A program made the translations under genes and the position numbers. The notes below the pieces were generated by a model. That model ran no database searches, had not been told where the DNA came from, and saw nothing but the letters and a program-made list of their open reading frames with translations. A stretch of DNA of 7,390 nucleotides from CAVOBC01 sp963693635. Lineage in GTDB: Bacteria; Pseudomonadota; Gammaproteobacteria; Pseudomonadales; Azotimanducaceae. Positions 1-5,748 of the stretch are shown piece by piece. Numbering within the stretch: the stretch's first letter is position 1; each line of letters opens with the position of its first letter. Location: the NCBI GenBank assembly GCA_963693635.1, contig CAVOBC010000242.1, forward strand, positions 1 to 7,390. Direction: 5' to 3'.

Positions 1-104
1 GTCGGCCGAACATCGTGATCATAATGCCCGACGACCTCGGTAATCGCGATGTCGGTTTTAGGGGCGGGGACATCGCCACACCAAATATCGATCGAATTGC
101 TACT
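1..104 (+). repeat. Inverted repeat, left arm (partner 3865-3968)
   Basis: Bases 1-104 pair with the reverse complement of 3865-3968, base p matching 3969-p, with mismatches only at 47, 61 and 77 (101 of 104 identical). The match may continue beyond the left window edge. It ends sharply at 104/105, exactly where receptor sequence begins. The arms are about 3.76 kb apart and enclose sulfatase 1, most of sulfatase 2 and the receptor start. Confidence 0.9.
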
Positions 105-355
105 AGGGATTCGGCCAGGTTCTGATCAGGAAACGCCCCAATGTCCTCCGCCGTGATGGCGTCGACGAAATTGTCGGCGTTGCGTTTGCGATCGAGCGAT
201 TGCTGCAAGCTGCCGCGAATGCCGGTGACCACGATTTCTTCAATTTGATCGTCTTGGGCAGGCGCCATTCCAGAAAGAGGCATAAGAGACACAGCAGATA
301 TCGCTGCGCAAAGTTTCCGCTTACTACCCTTCCATTGTGGGTGTTTAAAGAGCAT
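2..355 (-). CDS. TonB-dependent receptor, N-terminal part, broken after codon 84
   Basis: Outer-membrane TonB-dependent receptors import large ligands, often oligosaccharides, using energy passed from TonB. Here a signal peptide (about residues 1-34, basic n-region KGSKRK, hydrophobic stretch, cleavage near APAQ) is followed by a TonB-box-like segment EEIVVTG (39-45). The start of the plug domain follows, with the family-typical IRGSLQQSLDRKR and FPDQNLAES. The start at 355 has a good ribosome-binding site (AGGAAG, 6 nt spacer). True receptor sequence ends at base 105. The same frame stays open to the window edge for another 34 codons, but these are antisense sulfatase sequence and not plug. 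Members usually have about 800-1000 residues, so this copy would not make a barrel as it stands. Family assignment of residues 1-84 is confident; substrate is inferred only from the sulfatase neighbours. Confidence 0.85.
   Translation of the reverse strand, partial: MLFKHPQWKGSKRKLCAAISAVSLMPLSGMAPAQDDQIEEIVVTGIRGSLQQSLDRKRNADNFVDAITAEDIGAFPDQNLAESLVAIRSIFGVAMSPPLKPTSRLPRSSGIMITMFGR
3..125 (+). pseudogene. Sulfatase N-terminal fragment, inverted partial copy of the 2560-4146 gene
   Basis: Read on the plus strand from base 3, this fragment encodes the first beta-strand and metal-binding start of an S1 sulfatase (RPNIVIIMPDDLG, then TPNIDRIAT). It corresponds to residues 61-94 of the sulfatase encoded at 2560-4146. 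Homology stops after base 104. The frame then runs through six unrelated codons to a TGA at 123-125, so no formylglycine motif or catalytic core follows. Bases 1-104 match the reverse complement of 3865-3968 with three differences: 47 and 77 are silent and 61 changes Lys to Arg. That pattern suggests the copy diverged as a functional sulfatase gene before being cut. The 5' part lies outside the window. It may be a real rearrangement remnant, the edge of a paralogous gene, or an assembly join. Confidence 0.75.
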
Positions 356-405
356 ATGATTCTTCCTTTATTTTTTTAGGTTTAAGGATTTAACTGTTTA
401 TTAAA
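336..405 (-). promoter_or_regulatory. Receptor leader shared with sulfatase 2, with candidate -10 box
   Basis: Bases 395-336 on the minus strand align with 4187-4127 upstream of and into sulfatase 2 at roughly 80% identity with one or two single-base gaps. The shared stretch includes AGTTRAATCC, an A-rich tract, the purine-rich ribosome-binding site, the start codon, and the first codons (MLFK against MFFK). Weaker similarity continues about 20 bp further upstream. Just upstream, TTTAAT (405-400) matches five of six bases of a sigma-70 -10 box, but I see no good -35 box at the right distance. The homology is seen directly; promoter function is inferred. Confidence 0.45.
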
Positions 406-779
406 TGACTGTATATCCGTTAGTGTGACTTTTCTTTACTAGTCTAGTCTAGGTATCTCAATACTAATCGTTTTGGCTAACTATAAAAGTCAATTAACGA
501 ACTATATAAGTAGGAAACTAGTAATTTCGAGCGTGATTTAGTGCAACCAACAACCTATCAATAGCTTTAAGTATTTAAGCTACAAAATAACAATTACTTA
601 CAATAGATCTAACGGATGGATTCTGGTACTTCAAGGTCAAATATAGGTGTTTAAACTAAAAATAGAATCCATTCATTCAATCTATTCTAGCCACTACTAC
701 TGACCGTATGTGTACTGTAATTTTTATGGGACAACTCTTCTCTAGTTGTGCTCTTTGTGCCCCTTTAATAATTATTATA
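356..779. other. AT-rich intergenic region between receptor and sulfatase 1
   Basis: I find no supported gene here. The region is far richer in A and T than the flanking genes and should hold the receptor promoter (minus strand). Structures visible are a 9-bp inverted repeat (ATGGATTCT at 616-624, AGAATCCAT at 664-672), a CTAGT tandem run at 439-452, and the palindrome TAGATCTA at 604-611. A weak hairpin (ACAACT at 732-737, AGTTGT at 745-750) lies 3' of sulfatase 1, but it has no U-run on the minus strand, so I do not call it a terminator. Confidence 0.5.
616..672. repeat. 9-bp perfect inverted repeat, 39-bp spacer
   Basis: ATGGATTCT (616-624) and AGAATCCAT (664-672) are exact reverse complements within the AT-rich gap upstream of the receptor. 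They could form an mRNA stem or two half-sites for a regulator. Chance occurrence in 424 bp of low-complexity AT sequence is also possible. Confidence 0.35.
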
Positions 780-2216
780 CTAGAGCATTGTATCGAGTAC
801 AGCTTGAAGTGCCGCCTTGGCTGCCAACGCGTCAGCGGCGGCAGTCTCGAGCGGTTTTTCTTCTAGGATATCGTTCTCAAGGTCGAAAAAACGCCCGTCT
901 TCATACAATTTGAAGCGCTGATCCTGAACGTAGGAGATTGGGGGGAATATTGGTTCGCCATCTTCCCCTAGCCTGAAATTAGGTCTGTAGTCGGTAAAAA
1001 CCCAATCCCGCGTTTTCGCGACATCACCCCGGAGGATAGGTATGAAGCTCAAGCCATCGATGACCCGATCATCGGGTAATTGTGCCCCAGCTGCATCAAC
1101 CAACGAAGGTAGGAAGTCGGTAAAGTCGACTAAGGCATCGGACACTCTATTGCCGTCAATTGTGCCAGGCCAAGATGCAATAAACGGCACGTGCGTACCG
1201 CCGTCGGTGGGGCGACCTTTGTCGCCGATAATTGTCCTGCCATCCTGCATGCGGCTCTCTATCCCGCGCGGTGTACCATTGTCAGCGGTGAGTAGCACAA
1301 GGGTATTGTCCCGTATGCCAAGCTCCTCCAGCTTGTGAATGAGCTGACCCACTAGCTTGTCGGCGTAATTCACCATGTCAGGGAAATTAGCACGGTCCCG
1401 GGCATGCCGATCGTCGTTCCAACTCGCACTATCCGGTGTTGGCGTGAACGGAGAGTGATCGAGCACCATCGGGTAGTAGCCAAAGAACGGTTGCTCGGGG
1501 CTCTGCGCCACATGCGTCTCGATGGCTCCGCTGATGAAGCCGGCCAGAAGGTCCGGTCCGTAACTATCGGCGTAGATCGAATCGTCATCTACGTGCATCG
1601 AGAGCAGCGGATCCGCATACCGACTGCCTTTATTGCCCAGATACCAGACCAGATAATCATCGAAGCCCGCATCGGTCGGCGTCTGCCCTTGATGTAGGCA
1701 GCATGGCACCTCTACGGGCCACACCAGATCATGGCCCCACAGCTGCCATTTACCAGCGACGAAAGTCGCGTACCCGGCATCCTGCAGAAGATTACCGAAA
1801 CTGATTTCGTCCGGCTCTAGGACCGCCCATTCGTCGTAATTGCGGTTGTTGTAGCGGCCCGTCATCAACTGAACGCGTGACGGCGAGCACAACGGTGTCG
1901 AGTAGGCGTGATTGAATCGCACCCCCGACTCAGCCAGGCGATCAATGTTCGGTGTTGCGTACGAGATGCCGCCGTAAGCGCCTATCGCTTCATAGCCGAG
2001 ATCGTCGATCATTATCAGGAGAATGTTCGGCCGATTTAGCGCAGATTCAGCTCTCTCTTCCTCTGGTTTGTCGGAACAACCGCCAAACAAAACCGCCAAT
2101 AGCAGCACCGACACAAGTGTCCGCTCCAGCCGCACTGGGTATATTCGATTGCGCAGCTTGCCTGCCCCTGGCCTAAGGCTCATCGACTCCGATTTCTGCC
2201 TTTCAGTTTTCTTCAT
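780..2216 (-). CDS. Exported S1-family sulfatase 1 (probable lipoprotein)
   Basis: Formylglycine-dependent sulfatase that hydrolyses sulfate esters, probably on a polysaccharide outside the cytoplasm. The 478 residues are normal for the family. After a long basic n-region and a hydrophobic stretch (35-46), C47 in LFGGC could be lipidated, though the lipobox is imperfect. The fold starts at NRPNILLIMIDDLG (metal ligands D71, D72). C110 in CSPSR is the residue converted to formylglycine, with R114. Other expected positions are K156, H254, D312-N313 and K333. The usual histidine of GKWHLG is glutamine (GKWQLWG, Q158). The start at 2216 is supported by AGGTGG (2226-2221) four bases upstream; M12 is an in-frame alternative. 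It is on the same strand as sulfatase 2 and the receptor but separated by gaps above 340 bp, so it may have its own promoter. The exact substrate cannot be told. Confidence 0.93.
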   Translation of the reverse strand: MKKTERQKSESMSLRPGAGKLRNRIYPVRLERTLVSVLLLAVLFGGCSDKPEEERAESALNRPNILLIMIDDLGYEAIGAYGGISYATPNIDRLAESGVRFNHAYSTPLCSPSRVQLMTGRYNNRNYDEWAVLEPDEISFGNLLQDAGYATFVAGKWQLWGHDLVWPVEVPCCLHQGQTPTDAGFDDYLVWYLGNKGSRYADPLLSMHVDDDSIYADSYGPDLLAGFISGAIETHVAQSPEQPFFGYYPMVLDHSPFTPTPDSASWNDDRHARDRANFPDMVNYADKLVGQLIHKLEELGIRDNTLVLLTADNGTPRGIESRMQDGRTIIGDKGRPTDGGTHVPFIASWPGTIDGNRVSDALVDFTDFLPSLVDAAGAQLPDDRVIDGLSFIPILRGDVAKTRDWVFTDYRPNFRLGEDGEPIFPPISYVQDQRFKLYEDGRFFDLENDILEEKPLETAAADALAAKAALQAVLDTML

Positions 2217-2258
2217 GTGCCCACCTAATTTGTGTTCGGCTCTGTGCGGATTGACATC

Positions 2259-2559
2259 TTACTGATGGGGATAGCCGCCGACCCAGATCGGACTCGACCA
2301 AGCCGCCGCTTCGTTGGCCTGGCGCATGTGTACATAGTAGTAATCCCATCATTGTTTGTAAACTGGAATTCGACATTCCTTACCCCCTCATCGGCGTCTG
2401 CACCGCAGGCCTCAGCGCCTCAACTTCCTGACGTAGGGCCGGTGACAGATAATCGCCGTTGGCATTGGCCACGAAAGCAGTGCCTGGTTGATCAAGTAAC
2501 GCAATGGTCAGCAACAACAGTGCATGCAGACCTCTACGCCGTTCTTGTTTTTCACGATT
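2259..2559 (-). pseudogene. Remnant of a secreted-protein gene between the sulfatases
   Basis: Two coding-like pieces lie in this gap. The first (2559-2380) follows the sulfatase 2 stop and reads as a signal peptide (RRRGLHALLLLTIALL, then a TAFVANA cleavage zone) plus NGDYLSPALRQEVEALRPAV, ending at TAA 2382-2380. It has no ATG in frame. A GTG at 2555-2553 in another frame would give a natural start (MKNK) if one base were lost nearby. The second (2348-2259) reads DYYYVHMRQANEAAAWSSPIWVGGYPHQ and a stop, a C-terminal pattern I associate with some secreted metal-dependent hydrolases. The preceding codons for VEFQFTNNDG are in another frame, suggesting a frameshift. My reading is one gene, formerly directly downstream of sulfatase 2, with a large internal deletion and frameshifts. 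The family name is uncertain, and the two pieces may have come from different genes. Confidence 0.5.
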
Positions 2560-4146
2560 TCACTCTACAGCAAAATCCCAGTTGGGCGGCGGTATGAAGC
2601 CCTCTGAACCCTCACGGTATGGTGCAATATGGTTCGCCGGCTGCAGCGCACGGAAGTCAGCGGCTTTCGCCAACAGGCGGGCAACGATTTCAGGATGCTC
2701 GTCGGCAACGTCGTCGTTTTCCAGCGGGTCGCTGGCGATGTGGAACAGGATTTTTCTGGACCGTTCGGCCGCACCTGGCCGAGGCAGCGGAGGTCCGATC
2801 ACGACGAGTTTCCATTCGCCCTCGGTTACGGACACTTGTTCACGTTCCGGATCGAGCTGTGCGATGAACGAATACAGGTCACGCTCGGGCGCCACATCCG
2901 CATTGACCCCCATAATGATCCCCGACATATCTAGTCCGTCGAGGGGCTTTCCGCCGTGATCATCGATGCCGGTGATCCCCATTAAAGTAGGCAGAAGGTC
3001 AATGTACTGCACTGGTGTTTCTATTTGTTTACCGCCCACGACGTTTCCTGCAGGCCAACGGGCTGCAGCGGCAACCCGTATGCCGCCTTCGTACACGCTG
3101 CCCTTCGCGCCGCGGAATGGCTCATTGTCGCCCATGGCCACCGAACCACCATTGTCGCTGAAGAAAATCACCAACGTATCATCGACGATCTTGTTATCCT
3201 CCAACGCCTGAAGAATGCGGCCGATACCCGCGTCAAGAGCATGCACCATAGAGCCGTGAATGCGGCGGCCTTCCCGCCGTTCTTCGATAGCCCGCAACGG
3301 CCTCCCGGCGGTTGACTCCTCCCAGCCGCGCGGCTCAGCCAACGCTTCCAGGTGCGCATAGCGCGGCAAGTCCTCTGCCTTGGCCTGTAGCGGCGAATGC
3401 GGCGCGCTGAACGGCACATAGACAAAAAACGGCTCATCTTCATTCGCGTGCGTGTTGATAAATCGTACCGCATGCTCGGCGTGCAAGTCGGTCAGGTAAC
3501 CTTCTTCGTCTACAGACTCGTAGTCGTGCCACCATTCGCGTTCGCCAAGAAATCTGTGCTCGTGGGTGAAGAAGTCGATGCCAAAGTTGTAACCTTTGAA
3601 TTCGGTGAATCCACGCCGCAATGGATGCCAGCGTTTCTTGTGGTGACCGAGGTGCCACTTGCCAAAGATCGCGCGATGCTCGTATCCGGCCTGCGCCAGC
3701 ACCTCGGGCATGGTCACCTCACTGGTATCCAAGCCAAAGTCGCGCCACGCCCCAACCACGCCCCGCATCAAACCGAAGCGGATTGGGTAGCGCCCCGTCA
3801 TAAGACCGGCCCGTGTCGGTGAGCAAACGGGCGCTGCGTAAAAGCGGTCGAACGTCACGCCTTCAGTAGCAATTCGATCGATATTTGGTGTAGCGATGTC
3901 CCCGCCCTTAAAACCGACATCACGATTACCGAGGTCGTCGGGCATTATGATCACGATGTTCGGCCGACGCGGTTGGTTTCTGGAGCCACTGTTAGCCTGA
4001 GGCGTTTCGTCAACCACTGCAACCTCGGTTGCTTCAGGCTGGTCTATTTCAGCCTGGGTTGTTTCAGATGGGGAGCACGACGACTGCAAGATACCGAGTA
4101 GCACCAAGCAAACAATCCACGGCTTATGTAGGTATTTAAAGAACAT
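2560..4146 (-). CDS. Exported S1-family sulfatase 2 (arylsulfatase B-like, probable lipoprotein)
   Basis: Formylglycine-dependent sulfatase expected to remove sulfate esters from a glycan at the cell surface or in the periplasm. The 528 residues match the family's size. The N-terminus is a lipoprotein signal (hydrophobic 10-20, lipobox LQSSC, C24), followed by an acidic low-complexity linker (25-58). The catalytic set is complete: D70-D71, C108 in CSPTR (formylglycine site), R112, K163 and H165 in GKWHLG, H250 in the APH motif, D331-N332 in DNG and K348. The order and spacing resemble arylsulfatase B / N-acetylgalactosamine-4-sulfatase-like enzymes, but the glycan cannot be assigned. AGGGG lies 10 nt before the ATG at 4146, and the leader is homologous to that of the receptor at 355. 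The remnant at 2259-2559 begins right after the stop. A maturing formylglycine-generating enzyme must be encoded elsewhere. Confidence 0.95.
   Translation of the reverse strand: MFFKYLHKPWIVCLVLLGILQSSCSPSETTQAEIDQPEATEVAVVDETPQANSGSRNQPRRPNIVIIMPDDLGNRDVGFKGGDIATPNIDRIATEGVTFDRFYAAPVCSPTRAGLMTGRYPIRFGLMRGVVGAWRDFGLDTSEVTMPEVLAQAGYEHRAIFGKWHLGHHKKRWHPLRRGFTEFKGYNFGIDFFTHEHRFLGEREWWHDYESVDEEGYLTDLHAEHAVRFINTHANEDEPFFVYVPFSAPHSPLQAKAEDLPRYAHLEALAEPRGWEESTAGRPLRAIEERREGRRIHGSMVHALDAGIGRILQALEDNKIVDDTLVIFFSDNGGSVAMGDNEPFRGAKGSVYEGGIRVAAAARWPAGNVVGGKQIETPVQYIDLLPTLMGITGIDDHGGKPLDGLDMSGIIMGVNADVAPERDLYSFIAQLDPEREQVSVTEGEWKLVVIGPPLPRPGAAERSRKILFHIASDPLENDDVADEHPEIVARLLAKAADFRALQPANHIAPYREGSEGFIPPPNWDFAVE
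3865..3968 (-). repeat. Inverted repeat, right arm, inside sulfatase 2
   Basis: This is codons 61-94 of the intact sulfatase 2 gene, covering the first metal-binding aspartates D70 and D71. It is the intact counterpart of the fragment at 1-104, with 101 of 104 bases identical. The arms could support inversion by homologous recombination, although about 100 bp is short for efficient RecA-dependent exchange. Confidence 0.9.
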
Positions 4147-4187
4147 GTGATTTTTTCCCCTATTTTGTTAAGTTCGTGGATTCAACT
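4127..4187 (-). promoter_or_regulatory. Sulfatase 2 leader homologous to the receptor leader
   Basis: This is the counterpart of 336-395. It spans the ribosome-binding site (AGGGG), the start codon and codons 1-6 of sulfatase 2, plus about 40 bp of untranslated leader containing AGTTGAATCC. Similarity to the receptor leader includes the encoded N-terminus (MFFKY against MLFKH), although the proteins are otherwise unrelated. It may reflect duplication of a promoter-leader cassette or a conserved regulatory site. Confidence 0.45.
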
Positions 4188-4426
4188 TTGTATTGCACTA
4201 CTGTGTACGGTATTGACAAACTAACTGTACATCTCGTCAAAATCCATTGTGAAACAACTTTTGGTTTTTTGATGTCTATATATAAAGAAGAAAGACTTAT
4301 ACAAGGAAACTGCGTTTTCCCAAGGCACAAAGGCGCGCAGACGGAAATATCGATAGTTTTTAGCTGATACCAAATGACGACCCAAATTGATCAAGTTATA
4401 AACTGCTACGTTTGCGCCTTTCACTT
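4147..4426. other. AT-rich intergenic region upstream of sulfatase 2
   Basis: I find no convincing gene here. The region is AT-rich like 356-779, unlike the flanking coding sequence. It contains the sulfatase 2 leader and the candidate promoter. No hairpin followed by a T-run was found after the GH43-like gene, so transcription might continue into sulfatase 2. Confidence 0.5.
4277..4304 (-). promoter_or_regulatory. Candidate sigma-70 promoter for sulfatase 2
   Basis: On the minus strand, TTGTAT (4304-4299) and TATATA (4282-4277) are separated by 16 bp, giving a plausible -35/-10 pair about 130 bp upstream of the sulfatase 2 start. A second weaker candidate begins with TTGTCA nearer the gene, around 4216-4211. 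The AT-rich context makes chance matches easy. Confidence 0.3.
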
Positions 4427-5503
4427 TCACTCAAGCTCGGCACGCGCTATCGCAATGCCTGCTTCGCCACCGACGGCGTAGAGCAAATAGATCTCACCAT
4501 CCTCTTCGAAAATAGCAGGGTCACGCAATTGATTCACGCGCCCGTACGCCGTACTCCTGACCGACGGCTCTACCGGCGCACTCGCGCCTTCCCAATCGTA
4601 TTCAGGTCGTAATACTTCGACCCAATCCGATGTCTGCCAGTCCATCCAGTCGCCGCTGATGTCGATAGTGCTGAGTTTGATGTGTTCAGGAGCGTCTCCC
4701 ACCTGGGTCCAGAATACATAGAGTTGATTGTCGCGAACTAATACTGCCGAATGACGCATGTTAGGTACAAACAGTCTTGGCCCGGCTTCAAAGTTTGTAA
4801 AACCATTAGCAGAGCGATAGAACTGACCAGGCATGGCTAACACATAGGTCATGTTGTCATGCTTAAACGCACGCATATAGGTTCGGCCCAGGTTTTCTTC
4901 TTTGGTAGTGAAATTGATCCCGTCTGTAGAAGTGGCTACGCGGGAGTGTTGTTGGCCGGGCCCTTCCAAACCATGAAAGTACATGATGATCTGCTCGTTC
5001 TCATCATCCACATGCACGTCCGGCGAGGCGATATGCGGCTCTGTCAGCTCCAGCCCTATATTATGCGACAGCTGGGCCCCGCCACTAGCCCGTCGTGCAG
5101 CAATCATTTCGTTTAATCTTTCTTCTGAAATTTCCGGACGCGTCGGTGCGAAATAGGAGTCTTCGATTTGCAGGCTTCCCGGCTCATGAATTTGCCAGGG
5201 TCCGGTTAAGCGGTCAGCATAAGCCAGGCGAATGTACAAACCTTTGTGGTCGGCAAAGTAGATATAGTAGCGACCGAGAGGATTCTCAACCCAGTTGGGA
5301 ACGCGCAGCATGGTTGGTCCCTGGATATTCTCGCCGATACTGGGATGTGTTTCCGGCCCGATTATGGGCCGGTCCAGCAGACGAGTGACGTTTACACCGG
5401 ACAAATCCGGCTGTGCGACAGCAATTTGGCCTGCGAACAGACCGCAGCTGACTATTAATAGAACTATTGCATACTGCGACGTCACCAGGATTTTATTTTT
5501 CAT
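4427..5503 (-). CDS. Secreted GH43-like five-bladed beta-propeller protein
   Basis: Probable glycan-acting beta-propeller of the GH43/GH32 superfamily kind, exported. The hydrophobic segment at about 11-29 is followed by a possible cleavage near AVAQ (28-31). C20 in IVSC also fits a lipobox, so it could be a lipoprotein instead. Blade-like repeats of the type hydrophobic strand, Tyr/Phe, Asp are visible: GRYYIYFADH (77-86), SPDVHVDDENEQIIMYFHG (160-178), RHSAVLVRDNQLYVFWTQ (250-267) and RDPAIFEEDGEIYLLYA (327-343). D162 and D328 sit where propeller glycosidases carry catalytic or structural acids, but I cannot identify the full GH43 Asp-Asp-Glu triad, so enzyme activity is not certain. I recognise the sequence type from marine polysaccharide loci, without a symbol. 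The start at 5503 has GAG six bases upstream. It is first in the minus-strand run leading into the sulfatases, 280 bp ahead of sulfatase 2. Confidence 0.8.
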   Translation of the reverse strand: MKNKILVTSQYAIVLLIVSCGLFAGQIAVAQPDLSGVNVTRLLDRPIIGPETHPSIGENIQGPTMLRVPNWVENPLGRYYIYFADHKGLYIRLAYADRLTGPWQIHEPGSLQIEDSYFAPTRPEISEERLNEMIAARRASGGAQLSHNIGLELTEPHIASPDVHVDDENEQIIMYFHGLEGPGQQHSRVATSTDGINFTTKEENLGRTYMRAFKHDNMTYVLAMPGQFYRSANGFTNFEAGPRLFVPNMRHSAVLVRDNQLYVFWTQVGDAPEHIKLSTIDISGDWMDWQTSDWVEVLRPEYDWEGASAPVEPSVRSTAYGRVNQLRDPAIFEEDGEIYLLYAVGGEAGIAIARAELE

Positions 5504-5746
5504 CGTTCACTCAATTATGGAACCAAGGAGTACCTAATTTAAGGGTTGCAGTGTCTAGCGTCAAGCGCATGTTCAATGAGAGTTACCGTCCACAGCGGCG
5601 GTTGAATCTCCCCAGGCAACCCAGCCCACCGACGGGCCGGAACGCCGGCCCCCTCTGGAGCCAGGACCCGAAAGGCTGGGGTTGCGGTGCCTCGCCGGTT
5701 GACGATATGATCCAAGGCCAACCGTACATACAGAGGCCAACCGTAC
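5504..5746. other. Divergent intergenic region with composition break
   Basis: This region lies between the divergent GH43-like and dehydrogenase genes. Up to about 5580 the base mix is like the left side; after that it becomes GC-rich. It holds a GC-only hairpin and a direct repeat (separate entries). Short open frames on both strands contain the repeat and resemble no family I know, so I do not call them genes. Confidence 0.5.
5634..5651. other. GC-only hairpin, 7-bp stem, AACG loop
   Basis: GGGCCGG (5634-5640) and CCGGCCC (5645-5651) form a perfect stem around a four-base loop. It is followed by C-rich sequence, not a T-run, on the plus strand, and is not preceded by an A-run. It therefore lacks the form of an intrinsic terminator and lies between two divergent genes, where none is expected. 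It may be a remnant or a structural mRNA or DNA element. Confidence 0.45.
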
Positions 5747-5748
5747 AT
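5715..5748 (+). repeat. Direct repeat, two copies of AGGCCAACCGTACAT
   Basis: Two exact 15-bp copies (5715-5729 and 5734-5748) are separated by ACAG, a 19-bp period. The second copy runs into the ATG at 5747 of the dehydrogenase and its AGAGG could serve as the ribosome-binding site. The spacing is near two helical turns, which would suit tandem operator half-sites, but a simple tandem duplication explains it equally well. Confidence 0.6.

Noticed and set aside
730..760. Possible terminator after sulfatase 1
   Set aside because: The 6-bp stem with a 7-base loop is weak, and no U-run follows it on the minus strand.
2232..2597. Plus-strand frame of 121 codons across the gap between the sulfatases
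   Set aside because: It overlaps the sulfatase 2 end and lies opposite the minus-strand remnants, which show clear signal-peptide and C-terminal protein patterns.
4329..4421. 8-bp inverted repeat AAAGGCGC / GCGCCTTT after the GH43-like gene
   Set aside because: The arms are short and 77 bp apart with no supporting structure; chance is the simplest explanation.
4221..4430. Minus-strand frame of 69 codons whose GTG overlaps the stop of the GH43-like gene (GTGA)
   Set aside because: The overlap looks like translational coupling, but the product has no recognisable domain or signal, the DNA is AT-rich like other gaps, and it covers the promoter region of sulfatase 2.
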